The position numbers and the translations under genes were made by a program. From Chitinophagaceae bacterium (lineage in GTDB: Bacteria; Bacteroidota; Bacteroidia; Chitinophagales; Chitinophagaceae), in the NCBI GenBank assembly GCA_017307755.1, contig JAFKGQ010000016.1:248001-312000 (forward strand): DNA of 64,000 nucleotides, read 5' to 3'. Positions 42,704 to 52,002 of this stretch are shown here, one piece after another; position 1 is the stretch's first letter, and each line of letters starts with the position of its first letter. The notes beneath the pieces were generated by a model. It was not told the origin of the DNA. It ran no database searches and saw only the letters and a program-made list of their open reading frames with translations.

Positions 42704-43432
42704 TTATTTCCCGTTAAGCACAATCAGATATCCCAGCGTAAGGCTCAATACTCTGTTGTATTGCGCACTACCAAAATCAGGAGAGCTTTTTTGCTGACTT
42801 GTCAAAGATTGATAAAACCTTGTTACCAGGAACAGTTCATGTTGCTTATTGAGGCTATAATGAATTCCGCCCCCTACTACCCAACCCCATTCAACCCGCT
42901 GGTCTACCCGGCTATCAAAATAATGTGGCTCATTATAATACGTTAGTTGAAATTCTTCTTCCGTCTGGCTAACGCTGTTTACACGATTGCTCACTCCAAA
43001 AATATCAGGTATTTTTCCTTTATCTCTACCGGCTAACCAATAGCCATAGTACCCACCCATTTCAATAGAATAAAAGACTCTTCCGGCCAGAGATTTCAAA
43101 CAATATTGCAACAGCAGAGGCAGTTGAAAATAAGTACTCTCATACCTCATGTAAATACCCTTAAACTCTCCTGTTCGTATTATTGAAAAATTCTTTTGTT
43201 GCAGACTGGGTAAAAACGCAAAAAAAAGACAATGAGAAATGCTTTTAACAACGTTTAACCCTAATGCATATCCATATCCGGGCCTGATCGCTGTGAGTGC
43301 TCTGTTAGAAAGAGCGATATCTGGGCTGTTACGGGTAATGCCGGCATCCAATCCAATCGATACCTGTGCTTTAGCTTGCAAAACAAAGGTCGCCAAAACC
43401 AGCCCCCAAAATGAATTTCTATACGACTTCAT
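42704..43432 (-). CDS. PorT-like outer-membrane beta-barrel protein
   Basis: A 242-residue exported protein with signal peptide ending L-Q-A-K-A-Q. The mature part starts V-S-I-G-L-D-A-G-I-T and is a series of amphipathic strands, including Y-F-Q-L-P-L-L-L-Q-Y-C-L, V-F-Y-S-I-E-M-G-G-Y-Y-G-Y-W and W-G-W-V-V-G-G-G-I-H-Y, the pattern of PorT/OMP_b-brl_2 proteins. It lies between a large lipoprotein (8-base gap) and the S41-like lipoprotein (16-base gap), so the three probably form one envelope complex or pathway. Function unknown. Confidence 0.7.
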   Translation of the reverse strand: MKSYRNSFWGLVLATFVLQAKAQVSIGLDAGITRNSPDIALSNRALTAIRPGYGYALGLNVVKSISHCLFFAFLPSLQQKNFSIIRTGEFKGIYMRYESTYFQLPLLLQYCLKSLAGRVFYSIEMGGYYGYWLAGRDKGKIPDIFGVSNRVNSVSQTEEEFQLTYYNEPHYFDSRVDQRVEWGWVVGGGIHYSLNKQHELFLVTRFYQSLTSQQKSSPDFGSAQYNRVLSLTLGYLIVLNGK

Positions 43433-43440
43433 TATGCATT

Positions 43441-44964
43441 TTACTGATATTGAATATTTGCAAGAAATGTCTTTACTATTTTAGAGCTAACCCCTCCAGA
43501 ACTAGGAGTTACGGATAGGACGAGGCGCACCATCGCCGACTGATAGGCAGAAACAGCTCCATTATTCCGGTTGACCACACCGTGCTGAACGTAAGTTGGG
43601 TTGACGACAGAAGTAATATTGCCGATTGTCTCGGAGGTTCCTCCTGAAACAGTATAGTAATATGGTCCGCTGTTGGGATTAAAAAGAAGCAGATCCTCAT
43701 GTACAATAGACACTGTGGCATTTGCCGCCGGGTTTACCTGCAAGGCTATCGAATTCGGATCAATTGAATAGGTCCTGTGTACATTTCCACTCCACCAGCC
43801 CCTACGAGGATCCGAAAGCCTATTATCTTGTGCTATTACACTGATGATCGTAGGCCTATGAGCCAAGTTGAAAACGCCTAAAAGTGAACTGTATAAAGCC
43901 CCACCCTGACTAGGCGCCACATTCTGCGTGGATGTTTGACCGGGCACGATAAAAGTATTGGGGAACAATGGCTGGCCGGGGTTAGTGATGGTGCCGGATA
44001 GTGAGATCGTTTGATTCATCTTCAGGTCCACTTCCAAAGGATTGTTGCTGTTACCGCCGAATATAGCGCTTAAGAATCCTGTGATACTACCTGCTAGCCC
44101 ATTGTTGGCCGCATCTGACAAACCTGACAAACCGGGGCCGCCCGCCGTACTATATATTTCCGCCGCAGTCAACAATCCGTTGATAAGGATGTTGGCCGGA
44201 TCTGTTCCGCTGGATTGCTGAGTAATACTGCCTGTGATCGTACCCGTGCTGGTACCTCCTATCTGGATCGTCGATATGTTTACGGTCCTATTATTCCAGG
44301 CCAGCCCCAAATTGGATGTAGATGCAAAATTCGGGTCATAGGCTATTTCATACTGCATAGCATACCATCCGCCGCCGTATGCTACAGCTACGTTGTTCGT
44401 CTTGGTGAAATTTAGATTGTTGGCAGCGGCATCCACCATATCGGAACCTTCAAAGTTCAGCATGTTGGTGCTTTGGCCACCCGTACTATAAACGCTCAGA
44501 CCATGCTGGATATTCAGGCTATTGCTTGTAAACCCTTGAGGGATATAAAGATAAAATCGCAGGAGGCCCCTGTATTTATTGTACAAGGCAAAATACAATC
44601 CCCCTGCCGGCAAGGGAGGATACGGCAGGGTATTCGAATTGAACGTATTGTACACCAATACCCAGCCGTCCTGGCTTTTATAATCGTTTACAATGGCAGG
44701 GTCAATGTAGCTACCGGATTGGGTCATCCAGGGCATGGAAGGTACAAGGTTCACAGGAGTACTGGAAGAACAAGGCATGGAAGTGGCTGTTTCCCAGTTG
44801 AAATCGGTGTTGCCCGGACCATCTTTTGTAGAAGTTTTTACAGATACTGTCTCCGGATCGAGATGTTTCTGACATCCGAATAACGTCATCATGACTATCA
44901 GACCCGCGAAAAGGGATAGACGAGCCCGTCTGAACAGGCCATAAGAAAGGCATTGCTTTTTCAT
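43441..44964 (-). CDS. Large lipoprotein of unknown function
   Basis: A 507-residue lipoprotein: the signal region has F-A-G-L-I-V-M-M-T-L-F-G-C with the lipid cysteine at about 31. The mature part is Ser/Thr/Asn/Gly-rich and beta-structured with few charged residues, typical of an extracellular adhesin-like or scaffold protein. A hydrophobic Gly/Ala-rich stretch at about 275-305 (A-A-N-N-G-L-A-G-S-I-T-G-F-L-S-A-I-F-G-G) could pack inside the protein or contact a membrane. I do not recognise a family. It is first in the 44964-41539 run. The following gap to the histidine kinase (about 190 bases) holds no gene. Confidence 0.65.
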   Translation of the reverse strand: MKKQCLSYGLFRRARLSLFAGLIVMMTLFGCQKHLDPETVSVKTSTKDGPGNTDFNWETATSMPCSSSTPVNLVPSMPWMTQSGSYIDPAIVNDYKSQDGWVLVYNTFNSNTLPYPPLPAGGLYFALYNKYRGLLRFYLYIPQGFTSNSLNIQHGLSVYSTGGQSTNMLNFEGSDMVDAAANNLNFTKTNNVAVAYGGGWYAMQYEIAYDPNFASTSNLGLAWNNRTVNISTIQIGGTSTGTITGSITQQSSGTDPANILINGLLTAAEIYSTAGGPGLSGLSDAANNGLAGSITGFLSAIFGGNSNNPLEVDLKMNQTISLSGTITNPGQPLFPNTFIVPGQTSTQNVAPSQGGALYSSLLGVFNLAHRPTIISVIAQDNRLSDPRRGWWSGNVHRTYSIDPNSIALQVNPAANATVSIVHEDLLLFNPNSGPYYYTVSGGTSETIGNITSVVNPTYVQHGVVNRNNGAVSAYQSAMVRLVLSVTPSSGGVSSKIVKTFLANIQYQ

Positions 44965-45142
44965 GTAGATAAGTGTTTGAAATAAAGTTATAGCAGTACG
45001 TTCTGTGGGTAGTTGGTCCCTCCTGCATTAACCTTGCATTAACCAATAGCTAGTCGAAAACTCTTATACGCAAATTCGGCCCCATTCACCGGCGTAATTG
45101 CCCCATTCATCTATATTATTACCGGACTATATCAACGCCACA

Positions 45143-45150
45143 TAGATTTG
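45143..45150 (+). promoter_or_regulatory. Candidate -7 element before the LytS-like kinase
   Basis: TAGATTTG matches TAnnTTTG exactly but ends eight bases before the ATG at 45159, so transcription from here would give an almost leaderless mRNA. No -33 TTTG is visible. Confidence 0.3.
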
Positions 45151-45158
45151 GGGTGGAT

Positions 45159-46208
45159 ATGAAGAAAAGAGCCGTACAGATCATTATTCACATAGCAGCC
45201 TGGGCCTGCTTCCTCATGGTGCCGTTTGTATTCTACCCACGGCCAAGGGATTTCTCATTCTTTGCAGAGCGCTATCTCTCCGCCTTTTTTATTTTGAATA
45301 ATATTCTCCTGATCGCCTTTTATTATCTCAACACCTATCTGTTCATTCCCCAATGGCTGGACCATAAAAAATTCCTTATCTATGGACTCGTCATTTTAAG
45401 CCTGATCATCTTTTACGGAAGTTTTCCCCGGATATATCATTACTTTTTCGGCAACTTTCAACCACCGCCGCCCCGGCCGCCGTCGGGAAGACCCCGCAAC
45501 TTTCAACAACCGCTGCTCTCTCCGGGCAATATTGCCGTATTCCTGCTGATATTTGTCTTCAGCACCGGTATTAAAGTGATCAATCAATGGCTACGCTCCG
45601 AACAGCGGAATAAAGAGATCGCCAATGAAAAACTGCAGGCAGAACTGTCCTTCCTGAAAGCGCAGATCAACCCTCATTTTCTTTTTAATACCCTCAACAA
45701 TATTTACGCCCTGGCCTCCGCCCAGTCTGAAAAAACAGCCCCGGCCGTCATGAAGCTCTCCAGCATCATGCGCTACGTACTGACGGAAGCCCGCAACGAC
45801 CTGGTCCCCCTGGAAAAAGAGATACAATTCACCACTCATTATATCGAGCTGCAGAAAATGCGCCTCACCGATAAATCCAGTATCGAATTCATCGTAAAAG
45901 GCGAGCCGCTGGGTAAACAGATAGCTCCTCTCCTGCTGCTGCCCTTTATAGAAAACGCTTTCAAGTACGGCATCAGCACCAGGGAATTCTCGCCCATCTG
46001 TATATTGTTGGAAATAAAGAAAGATTCGGTGTACTTTAGTGTCGTCAATCATAAGCATATCAATACCTCGCTGAAAATGATAGACAATACGGGGATTGGT
46101 ATCCATAACACCCGGCGCAGGCTCGACCTGCTGTATCCCGACCGGCATACGCTTACCATTGATGACGAACCCGTAGAATATACTGTTCACCTAAATATTC
46201 AGGTATAA
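45159..46208 (+). CDS. LytS/YehU-type sensor histidine kinase
   Basis: A 349-residue inner-membrane kinase with about four transmembrane helices in the first 140 residues and a proline-rich loop at about 102-112 (P-P-P-P-R-P-P-S-G-R-P-R) between helices 3 and 4. The His_kinase domain has the phosphoacceptor His173 in A-Q-I-N-P-H-F-L-F-N-T-L-N-N. The ATP domain has L-L-P-F-I-E-N-A-F-K-Y-G and T-G-I-G-I-H-N-T-R-R-R-L. The ATG at 45159 is preferred over the GTG at 45153. Its stop overlaps the regulator's ATG (TAATG). Confidence 0.9.
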   Translation: MKKRAVQIIIHIAAWACFLMVPFVFYPRPRDFSFFAERYLSAFFILNNILLIAFYYLNTYLFIPQWLDHKKFLIYGLVILSLIIFYGSFPRIYHYFFGNFQPPPPRPPSGRPRNFQQPLLSPGNIAVFLLIFVFSTGIKVINQWLRSEQRNKEIANEKLQAELSFLKAQINPHFLFNTLNNIYALASAQSEKTAPAVMKLSSIMRYVLTEARNDLVPLEKEIQFTTHYIELQKMRLTDKSSIEFIVKGEPLGKQIAPLLLLPFIENAFKYGISTREFSPICILLEIKKDSVYFSVVNHKHINTSLKMIDNTGIGIHNTRRRLDLLYPDRHTLTIDDEPVEYTVHLNIQV

Positions 46209-46906
46209 TGCTTACATGTATTGCTGTCGACGACGAACCGCTGGCGCTGGAGGTATTAAAAAAATACATCGCTAAGATCTATTTCCTCGACCTGAAAGGC
46301 GTCTTTACCGACCCCTTCGAAGCGCAAAAAGCGATAGAAGCCTCTCCGGTGGATATCCTTTTCCTGGATATTCAAATGCCGGATATCAATGGCATTGAAT
46401 TCTCCCGCATCATCAACAAAAAAAACACCGCCGTCGTATTTACCACGGCCTTTAGCGAGTACGCTGTGGAAGGCTTCAACGTCGATGCCATCGACTATCT
46501 TCTGAAGCCCATCGAATACGACAGGTTTCTCAAGGCGGTCTATAAGGCGAAGGAATATGTCGACTATCTCACAAGCCAGGAGCTTCATGAGGGGTACATC
46601 TTCGTCAAGTCGGACTACCAGATGGTGAAGGTCAACCTAAAAGAAATACTATATATTGAAGGACTGGACGATTATATCAAGATCTATCTCCCGAGCAAGT
46701 CCATTCTTACCCTGATGACCTTAAAGACGATTGCACTCAAGCTGCCCGGCCGCGAGTTCATACGGGCCCACCGGTCATATATCGTGCCTATTAGCAAGAT
46801 TGAGCACATCAGCAAAAGCAAGATCAAGATCGGGGATAAAGAGATCCCCATCGGGGTAAGCTATAGCGAAAGCTTTTTTGCCGCCATGGAGAACAAGCTC
46901 AACTGA
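46208..46906 (+). CDS. LytTR-family response regulator
   Basis: A 232-residue regulator: receiver domain with phosphoacceptor Asp54 in I-L-F-L-D-I-Q-M-P-D, followed by a LytTR DNA-binding domain at about 135-230 (F-V-K-S-D-Y-Q-M-V-K-V, then I-R-A-H-R-S-Y-I-V-P-I-S-K-I). It shares a TAATG overlap with the kinase, so the pair is translated together. LytTR proteins bind direct repeats and often control envelope or exopolysaccharide genes; the target here is not evident. The 171-base gap downstream contains only the inverted repeat before the next gene. Confidence 0.92.
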   Translation: MLTCIAVDDEPLALEVLKKYIAKIYFLDLKGVFTDPFEAQKAIEASPVDILFLDIQMPDINGIEFSRIINKKNTAVVFTTAFSEYAVEGFNVDAIDYLLKPIEYDRFLKAVYKAKEYVDYLTSQELHEGYIFVKSDYQMVKVNLKEILYIEGLDDYIKIYLPSKSILTLMTLKTIALKLPGREFIRAHRSYIVPISKIEHISKSKIKIGDKEIPIGVSYSESFFAAMENKLN

Positions 46907-47040
46907 CGGCGGCAACCTCCCTCATCGTCCTTACGTATCTACCAATGCCGGTCTGGTAGAACCGGCGTTAGGACCAGTTTTTTCATAGTAGATTTTAAGT
47001 TAAGGTTGAGGCCACTGGTTAGTGGTTAGTTTTCTGTAAT

Positions 47041-47068
47041 ATTGCGGGTTATTATCATAACCCGCAAT
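47041..47068. promoter_or_regulatory. Perfect 11-base inverted repeat before the ALDH7 gene
   Basis: ATTGCGGGTTA (47041-47051) and TAACCCGCAAT (47058-47068) flank a six-base spacer and end nine bases before the ATG at 47078. GCAATTT is then repeated. It is a good candidate operator or leader hairpin. Confidence 0.6.
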
Positions 47069-47077
47069 TTGCAATTT

Positions 47078-48601
47078 ATGGAATTCCTCAAAGACTTAAA
47101 GATCAGTGCAGACAACGCCGGCACTTCCACCGGTACAAAATGGATATCCGCCAGGGCGTCTTCCCTGACGTCTGTTTCTCCCGTGGACGGCAAGACCATT
47201 GCCTCCGTCACAACAACAGATAAAGCAAGTTATGATACGGTGGTCAATACCGCAGCCGTGGCTTTCCGCGAGTGGCGTAACTGGCCCGCCCCACGCAGGG
47301 GTGAAGTGGTCCGGCAGATAGGGGAAGCCCTCCGGCACTATAAAGCGCCATTGGGTAAGCTTGTCTCTTACGAGATGGGGAAAAGTCTGCAGGAAGGGTA
47401 TGGTGAAGTACAGGAAATGATCGATATCTGCGACTTTGCAGTGGGCCTCTCCCGCCAGTTGCACGGTCTTACCATGCATAGCGAAAGACCCGCCCACAGG
47501 ATGTACGAACAATGGCACCCCCTGGGTCTGGTGGGCGTCATCTCCGCCTTTAATTTCCCCGTAGCCGTCTGGAGCTGGAATAGCATGCTGGCCTGGGTAT
47601 GCGGGGATGTGTGTATATGGAAACCTTCGGAAAAGACACCCCTGTGCGCTGTAGCCTGTCAACATATTGTTGCGGAAGTCTTCGCCCGGAACAACGTGCC
47701 GGAGGGTGTAAGCAATCTCGTCATGGGCGCCAGGGACATAGGGGAATGGCTGGCGGCCGACGAAAGGATTGCACTCATATCAGCCACGGGTTCCACTCGC
47801 ATGGGCAAAGCAGTAGGGGCCGTTGTAGCAGCTCGGCTCGGCAGGTCCCTCCTCGAATTGGGTGGCAATAACGCTATCATTATCTCCAGGGATGCCGACC
47901 TGGATATCGCCATTCCCGGCGCCGTCTTTGGAGCAGTAGGCACCGCAGGACAACGCTGTACCACCACCCGGCGCCTTATCATCCACGAAAGTATCTACGA
48001 TAAGGTAAAAGAAAAGCTGGCCACGATATACAAACAATTACGCATCGGCAACCCGTTGGATGAAAAAAATCACGTGGGTCCCCTGATCGATAAAGACGCC
48101 GTACAAAGTTATCTCAGCGCAATCGAAGCCTGTAAAAAAGAAGGCGGCCGTTTCATCGTGGAAGGCGCCGTCCTCAATGGCCAGGGTTTTGACAGCGGCT
48201 GTTACGTCCAGCCATGCATTGCGGAAGCCAGTCCCGATTACAACATCGTCCGGCACGAAACCTTTGCTCCCATCCTCTACCTCCTGAAATACACAACCAT
48301 TGAGGAGGCCATCGCCATCCAAAATGGCGTGCCCCAGGGGCTCTCCTCCTCCATTATGACCCTCAACCTGCGGGAAGCGGAACAATTCCTTTCCGCCGGC
48401 GGCAGCGACTGCGGGATCGCCAATGTCAACATCGGCACTTCGGGTGCAGAGATCGGCGGCGCATTTGGAGGAGAAAAAGAGACGGGGGGAGGCCGGGAAA
48501 GCGGCAGCGACGCCTGGAAGAACTATATGCGGAGGCAGACCAATACGATCAATTACTCTACACAACTGCCGCTGGCGCAGGGGATAAAGTTTGATATATA
48601 G
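47078..48601 (+). CDS. ALDH7-type aldehyde dehydrogenase (alpha-aminoadipic/piperideine-6-carboxylate semialdehyde type)
   Basis: A 507-residue NAD-dependent dehydrogenase. The catalytic residues are Cys294 in T-A-G-Q-R-C-T-T-T-R-R-L and Glu260 in L-L-E-L-G-G-N-N-A. G-Q-R-C-T-T-T-R-R-L-I-I-H-E-S-I-Y and A-F-N-F-P-V-A-V-W-S-W-N are antiquitin (ALDH7) signatures, which in bacteria oxidise aminoadipate semialdehyde in lysine breakdown. Start at the ATG at 47078. Lysine breakdown genes do not adjoin, so it may serve other aldehydes. A perfect inverted repeat sits in its leader. Confidence 0.85.
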   Translation: MEFLKDLKISADNAGTSTGTKWISARASSLTSVSPVDGKTIASVTTTDKASYDTVVNTAAVAFREWRNWPAPRRGEVVRQIGEALRHYKAPLGKLVSYEMGKSLQEGYGEVQEMIDICDFAVGLSRQLHGLTMHSERPAHRMYEQWHPLGLVGVISAFNFPVAVWSWNSMLAWVCGDVCIWKPSEKTPLCAVACQHIVAEVFARNNVPEGVSNLVMGARDIGEWLAADERIALISATGSTRMGKAVGAVVAARLGRSLLELGGNNAIIISRDADLDIAIPGAVFGAVGTAGQRCTTTRRLIIHESIYDKVKEKLATIYKQLRIGNPLDEKNHVGPLIDKDAVQSYLSAIEACKKEGGRFIVEGAVLNGQGFDSGCYVQPCIAEASPDYNIVRHETFAPILYLLKYTTIEEAIAIQNGVPQGLSSSIMTLNLREAEQFLSAGGSDCGIANVNIGTSGAEIGGAFGGEKETGGGRESGSDAWKNYMRRQTNTINYSTQLPLAQGIKFDI

Positions 48602-48661
48602 ATTTATAGGCAAAATAAGTCGGTTCTTTGGACGTTATTACCCGTAGATCACCCATAAACT

Positions 48662-50140
48662 ATGATGAATCCCGGTACCAACGCCTCTGCTGCTTATAAG
48701 AAAGTCTTTTTCCTGCTGGCATGGGCGCTCATGATCATAGGGTCCGCGAATGCGCAGGTACGGCTGGGTGTCATAGGAGGTCTTCACACCGCTAAAGTAC
48801 AGGAAACCAACAACTTGCCCGGATGGGATACTTCCACAAACAAATTCCTGTCCGGACTCTCGGGTTTTCAATTGGGTCTGATCCTGGAAGTCCCCCTTGG
48901 TCATCACGGCTTTTTCTTCCAGCCGGCTATCACCTATACCACCAAAGGACGGAAATACAGCAGGAACAACGATTCCACCACCAGCAGCCTGATTGACACC
49001 ATCTATACCCGGCAAAACCTGAATCTCAACTATATCGATATACCCCTGAACCTGACCTATAAATTTTATCTTTCAAAGAACCATAAGAACAGCTTTTTCC
49101 TCAGCGCAGGGCCCCAGATCAGCTTTATCTACGGCGGCAAGACGACCAATGAGACACTACGGCGCAGTGACCCTAAATATACCAATGAGTCGACCCCCAT
49201 CACGGTGGGTAAAGGGAGCAATACCTATAAGACCGTTGACCTGGGTATCAATGGCCGAGCCGGGTTCGAGTTGGGGAATGTGATGCTAAGCGCATATTTT
49301 AGTCAGGGGCTCACCAGTTTCTATAATGCTCCATACCAGGGTACTTTCCATCACCAATTGGTGGGCGCCTCGCTGGGCATCTGGCTGACGTCAACCGGCG
49401 TTCCGCCACCCCCAAAGAAAAAAGACACCGACATGGACGGTTTGACAGACGACCAGGACGCCTGCCCCCTCAAACCGGGTCCGGCCAAATGGCATGGCTG
49501 CCCCGTCCCCGACACCGACCAGGACGGCATCGACGACGAACATGACTCCTGCAAGACCGTACCGGGACTGGCCCGTTACAATGGCTGTCCCATCCCGGAT
49601 ACCGATCATGACGGCGTAAATGACGAAGAAGATAAATGCCCCGATAAACCCGGTCTGGCCCGTTACAATGGATGCCCCATCCCCGACAGGGACGGCGACG
49701 GTATCAACGATGAAGAAGACAAATGCCCGGATTCAGCCGGCACACTGGAAAATCATGGCTGCCCCGAGATCAAAAAAGAGACAAGGGAAAAGATCAACTA
49801 TATAGCACGCAATATACTGTTCGCCTCGTCCAGCGATCGCCTTATAGACAGCTCTTACCTGGCGCTGGATGTACTTGCCGCCCTGATGAAGGATCACCCC
49901 GAATGGCACCTTATCATCGAAGGCCATACGGACAACTCAGGCAGAGCAGATAAGAACCTGATCCTTTCCCAGCAACGGGCAGCCGCTGTCAGAGACTACC
50001 TGGTGAAGAACGGTATATCCGAAAGCCATATCACCGCCGTCGGGTTTGGACAAGAACGCCCGATAGCCGATAACAAAACAGTCGCCGGCAAAGCAGCCAA
50101 CCGAAGGGTTGAATTGAAACTAAGCCAGGAAAACCAATAG
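48662..50140 (+). CDS. Outer-membrane protein: PorT-like barrel, thrombospondin type 3 repeats, OmpA domain
   Basis: A 492-residue exported protein. Signal peptide (to about 32, G-S-A-N-A-Q) precedes a beta-barrel part at about 33-250, four thrombospondin type 3-like calcium repeats at about 255-370 (each D-x-D-x-D-G-x-x-D), and a C-terminal OmpA-like peptidoglycan-binding domain at about 378-490. The OmpA domain has I-I-E-G-H-T-D-N-S-G, the conserved H-T-D segment, and A-A-N-R-R-V-E-L. It would anchor the outer membrane to the cell wall. A strong terminator follows at 50168. Confidence 0.9.
   Translation: MMNPGTNASAAYKKVFFLLAWALMIIGSANAQVRLGVIGGLHTAKVQETNNLPGWDTSTNKFLSGLSGFQLGLILEVPLGHHGFFFQPAITYTTKGRKYSRNNDSTTSSLIDTIYTRQNLNLNYIDIPLNLTYKFYLSKNHKNSFFLSAGPQISFIYGGKTTNETLRRSDPKYTNESTPITVGKGSNTYKTVDLGINGRAGFELGNVMLSAYFSQGLTSFYNAPYQGTFHHQLVGASLGIWLTSTGVPPPPKKKDTDMDGLTDDQDACPLKPGPAKWHGCPVPDTDQDGIDDEHDSCKTVPGLARYNGCPIPDTDHDGVNDEEDKCPDKPGLARYNGCPIPDRDGDGINDEEDKCPDSAGTLENHGCPEIKKETREKINYIARNILFASSSDRLIDSSYLALDVLAALMKDHPEWHLIIEGHTDNSGRADKNLILSQQRAAAVRDYLVKNGISESHITAVGFGQERPIADNKTVAGKAANRRVELKLSQENQ
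49427..49762 (+). repeat. Tandem thrombospondin type 3 calcium-binding repeats within the OmpA-like gene
   Basis: Four units with a period of roughly 26-29 codons, each holding D-x-D-x-D-G-x-x-D-x-x-D and a closing G-C-P. The third and fourth are most alike, sharing L-A-R-Y-N-G-C-P-I-P-D and D-E-E-D-K-C-P-D. The repeat is coding, not a satellite. Confidence 0.85.
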
Positions 50141-50167
50141 ATATCAAAAATTTAACAAGTCTATAGG

Positions 50168-50214
50168 GGCCATCCATGTAATTTTTAGCATGAGATGGCC
50201 TTTATTTATTATTT
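50168..50214 (+). terminator. Intrinsic terminator of the OmpA-like gene
   Basis: GGCCATC and GATGGCC pair at 50168-50174 and 50194-50200, with an inner CATG/CATG extension, followed by TTTATTTATTATTTT. It lies 28 bases past the stop. Confidence 0.75.
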
Positions 50215-50278
50215 TAGTCGCTACACAAAAGTGGACCCAAAGTGGTCGCAAAGAAATAAAAACAAACGACATACACAC

Positions 50279-51994
50279 ATGAAGCTAAGTTCTAAGGGGT
50301 GGATGAGTGTGCTCCTGGTGGGGACCCTTCCGCTAACGATGTTTGCACAGGGAAATTCGGTAAAGGCAGAGTTGCCAAAAGGCTGGCACCTGTTGGACAA
50401 GGATCAGGACGGATATTATGGCATTAGTCTGGATAAAGCCTACGAATTCTGTCGCGCAAAAAAATTAAAAAGCAAACAGGTCCTGGTAGCCGTCATTGAC
50501 TCCGGCGTAGATACCCTCCATGAAGACCTGAAAGACATCCTTTGGACAAACCCCAAAGAGATCCCCGGTAATGGTATCGACGATGATCACAATGGCTATG
50601 TAGACGATATTCACGGCTGGAACTTTATAGGTGGCAAGGACGGTCATAATGTAAAGGACGACGCCCAGGAAGAAGCCAGGGTATACTATCATTTCAAACA
50701 ACAGTTTGATGCGCCTGCACTGGATTCCAGCAAATGGGGCCAGGATGACAAGGACAACTATCATATGTGGGTGAAGGCACGCAAGACCGTCTTGGGCGAT
50801 GGCTCGGAAAGCGGCGTAGACCTGATGATCCTTCACCGTGTACTGTCTGCCTGTATAAAAAGCGACAGCATCCTCCAAAAAGCAATGGGGAAAGTGGAAT
50901 ATACGGGAAATGACCTGGATACCTTCCAGACGATCAATTCAGAGGCAAAAACCGCAAAATCCGTTTTCCTCTATCCCTTCAAGGCCAATAAGATCATGGA
51001 TATGACTAATAAGGCCTTTATTAATGAATTCACAGAGCAGGTAGACCAGGAAGAAAAGAAAGCTTCCGCCAAGTCAAGTCCTCCCAGGGATTATCGTAAG
51101 GAAATAGTAAAGGATAATGAGGATGATATCAACGATCGTTACTATGGTAACAATGATGTAATGGCGGGCGACCCCATGCACGGCACACATGTTTCCGGCA
51201 TCATCGGCGCCGAAAGAGGTAATGGCAAAGGCATGGACGGCATAGCCGATAACGTGCGTATCATGATGATCCGCGCTGTACCCAATGGGGACGAGCACGA
51301 TAAAGATATCGCCCTGGCTATCCGCTATGCAGTGGACAACGGCGCCCGCGTCATCAATATGAGTTTTGGCAAGAACCTCTCTCCTGAAAAGAAATGGGTA
51401 GACTCCGCCGTCAAATATGCGGAAAGTAAGGGAGTATTGCTGGTCCATGCGGCCGGCAATGACAATGCGGATGTGGACACAGCCGACAATTTCCCCAATC
51501 CCAATATGCTGCATTCCGACTATACAGCCTCCAACTGGATTACCGTAGGCGCCAGCAGCGATCCCCTGGCCGAACCTGGTTTTAAAAGTTATACAGCCTC
51601 TTTCTCCAATTACGGCAAACATGAGGTCGACGTATTCGCCCCAGGTACCCGTATCTACTCCACCCTGCCCGGTGGCAAGAATTACGGCAATCTCCAGGGC
51701 ACCAGCATGGCAGCCCCTGTCGTTGCCGGTCTTGCGGCCTTTATCCTGGAATATTATCCCGGACTCAGTCCTCAACAGGTGAAATATTGCATCGAACATT
51801 CAGCCGTGCCGCCTCCTATGAAAGTAAAAAAACCAGGCAGCGAGGACGAACTGGTAAACCTTTCCGACATCAGCAAGACAGGCGGTATCATCAATGCATA
51901 TGAAGCCATCAAACTGGCCTCTACCCTATCTGCCACGGACGCACACCGGAACGACAAACTACAAAAATCCACTTTAAGCAATAAAAAAGACTGA
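50279..51994 (+). CDS. Exported S8-family (subtilisin-like) serine peptidase with long insertion
   Basis: From ATG 50279 it is 571 residues with a signal peptide (to about 24). The triad is Asp74 in V-I-D-S-G-V-D, His304 in H-G-T-H-V-S-G and Ser476 in G-T-S-M-A-A-P, with oxyanion Asn394 in A-A-G-N-D-N. Asp and His are 230 residues apart, whereas subtilisin has about 32. The insertion (about 110-295) is acidic, Lys/Asp/Glu-rich and partly helical, and its H-N-G-Y-V-D-D start is calcium-site-like. It begins 138 bases after the OmpA gene, past that gene's terminator. The DinB gene follows after eight bases. Confidence 0.9.
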   Translation: MKLSSKGWMSVLLVGTLPLTMFAQGNSVKAELPKGWHLLDKDQDGYYGISLDKAYEFCRAKKLKSKQVLVAVIDSGVDTLHEDLKDILWTNPKEIPGNGIDDDHNGYVDDIHGWNFIGGKDGHNVKDDAQEEARVYYHFKQQFDAPALDSSKWGQDDKDNYHMWVKARKTVLGDGSESGVDLMILHRVLSACIKSDSILQKAMGKVEYTGNDLDTFQTINSEAKTAKSVFLYPFKANKIMDMTNKAFINEFTEQVDQEEKKASAKSSPPRDYRKEIVKDNEDDINDRYYGNNDVMAGDPMHGTHVSGIIGAERGNGKGMDGIADNVRIMMIRAVPNGDEHDKDIALAIRYAVDNGARVINMSFGKNLSPEKKWVDSAVKYAESKGVLLVHAAGNDNADVDTADNFPNPNMLHSDYTASNWITVGASSDPLAEPGFKSYTASFSNYGKHEVDVFAPGTRIYSTLPGGKNYGNLQGTSMAAPVVAGLAAFILEYYPGLSPQQVKYCIEHSAVPPPMKVKKPGSEDELVNLSDISKTGGIINAYEAIKLASTLSATDAHRNDKLQKSTLSNKKD

Positions 51995-52002
51995 AACTAA
52001 CT

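Noticed and set aside
42704..44964. Composition shift as evidence of an acquired island
   Set aside because: The shift is modest and no integrase, transposase, tRNA or direct repeat borders the cluster.
49427..49762. Tandem array that might be taken for a CRISPR or satellite
   Set aside because: It is in-frame coding sequence for thrombospondin type 3 calcium repeats within the OmpA-like gene.
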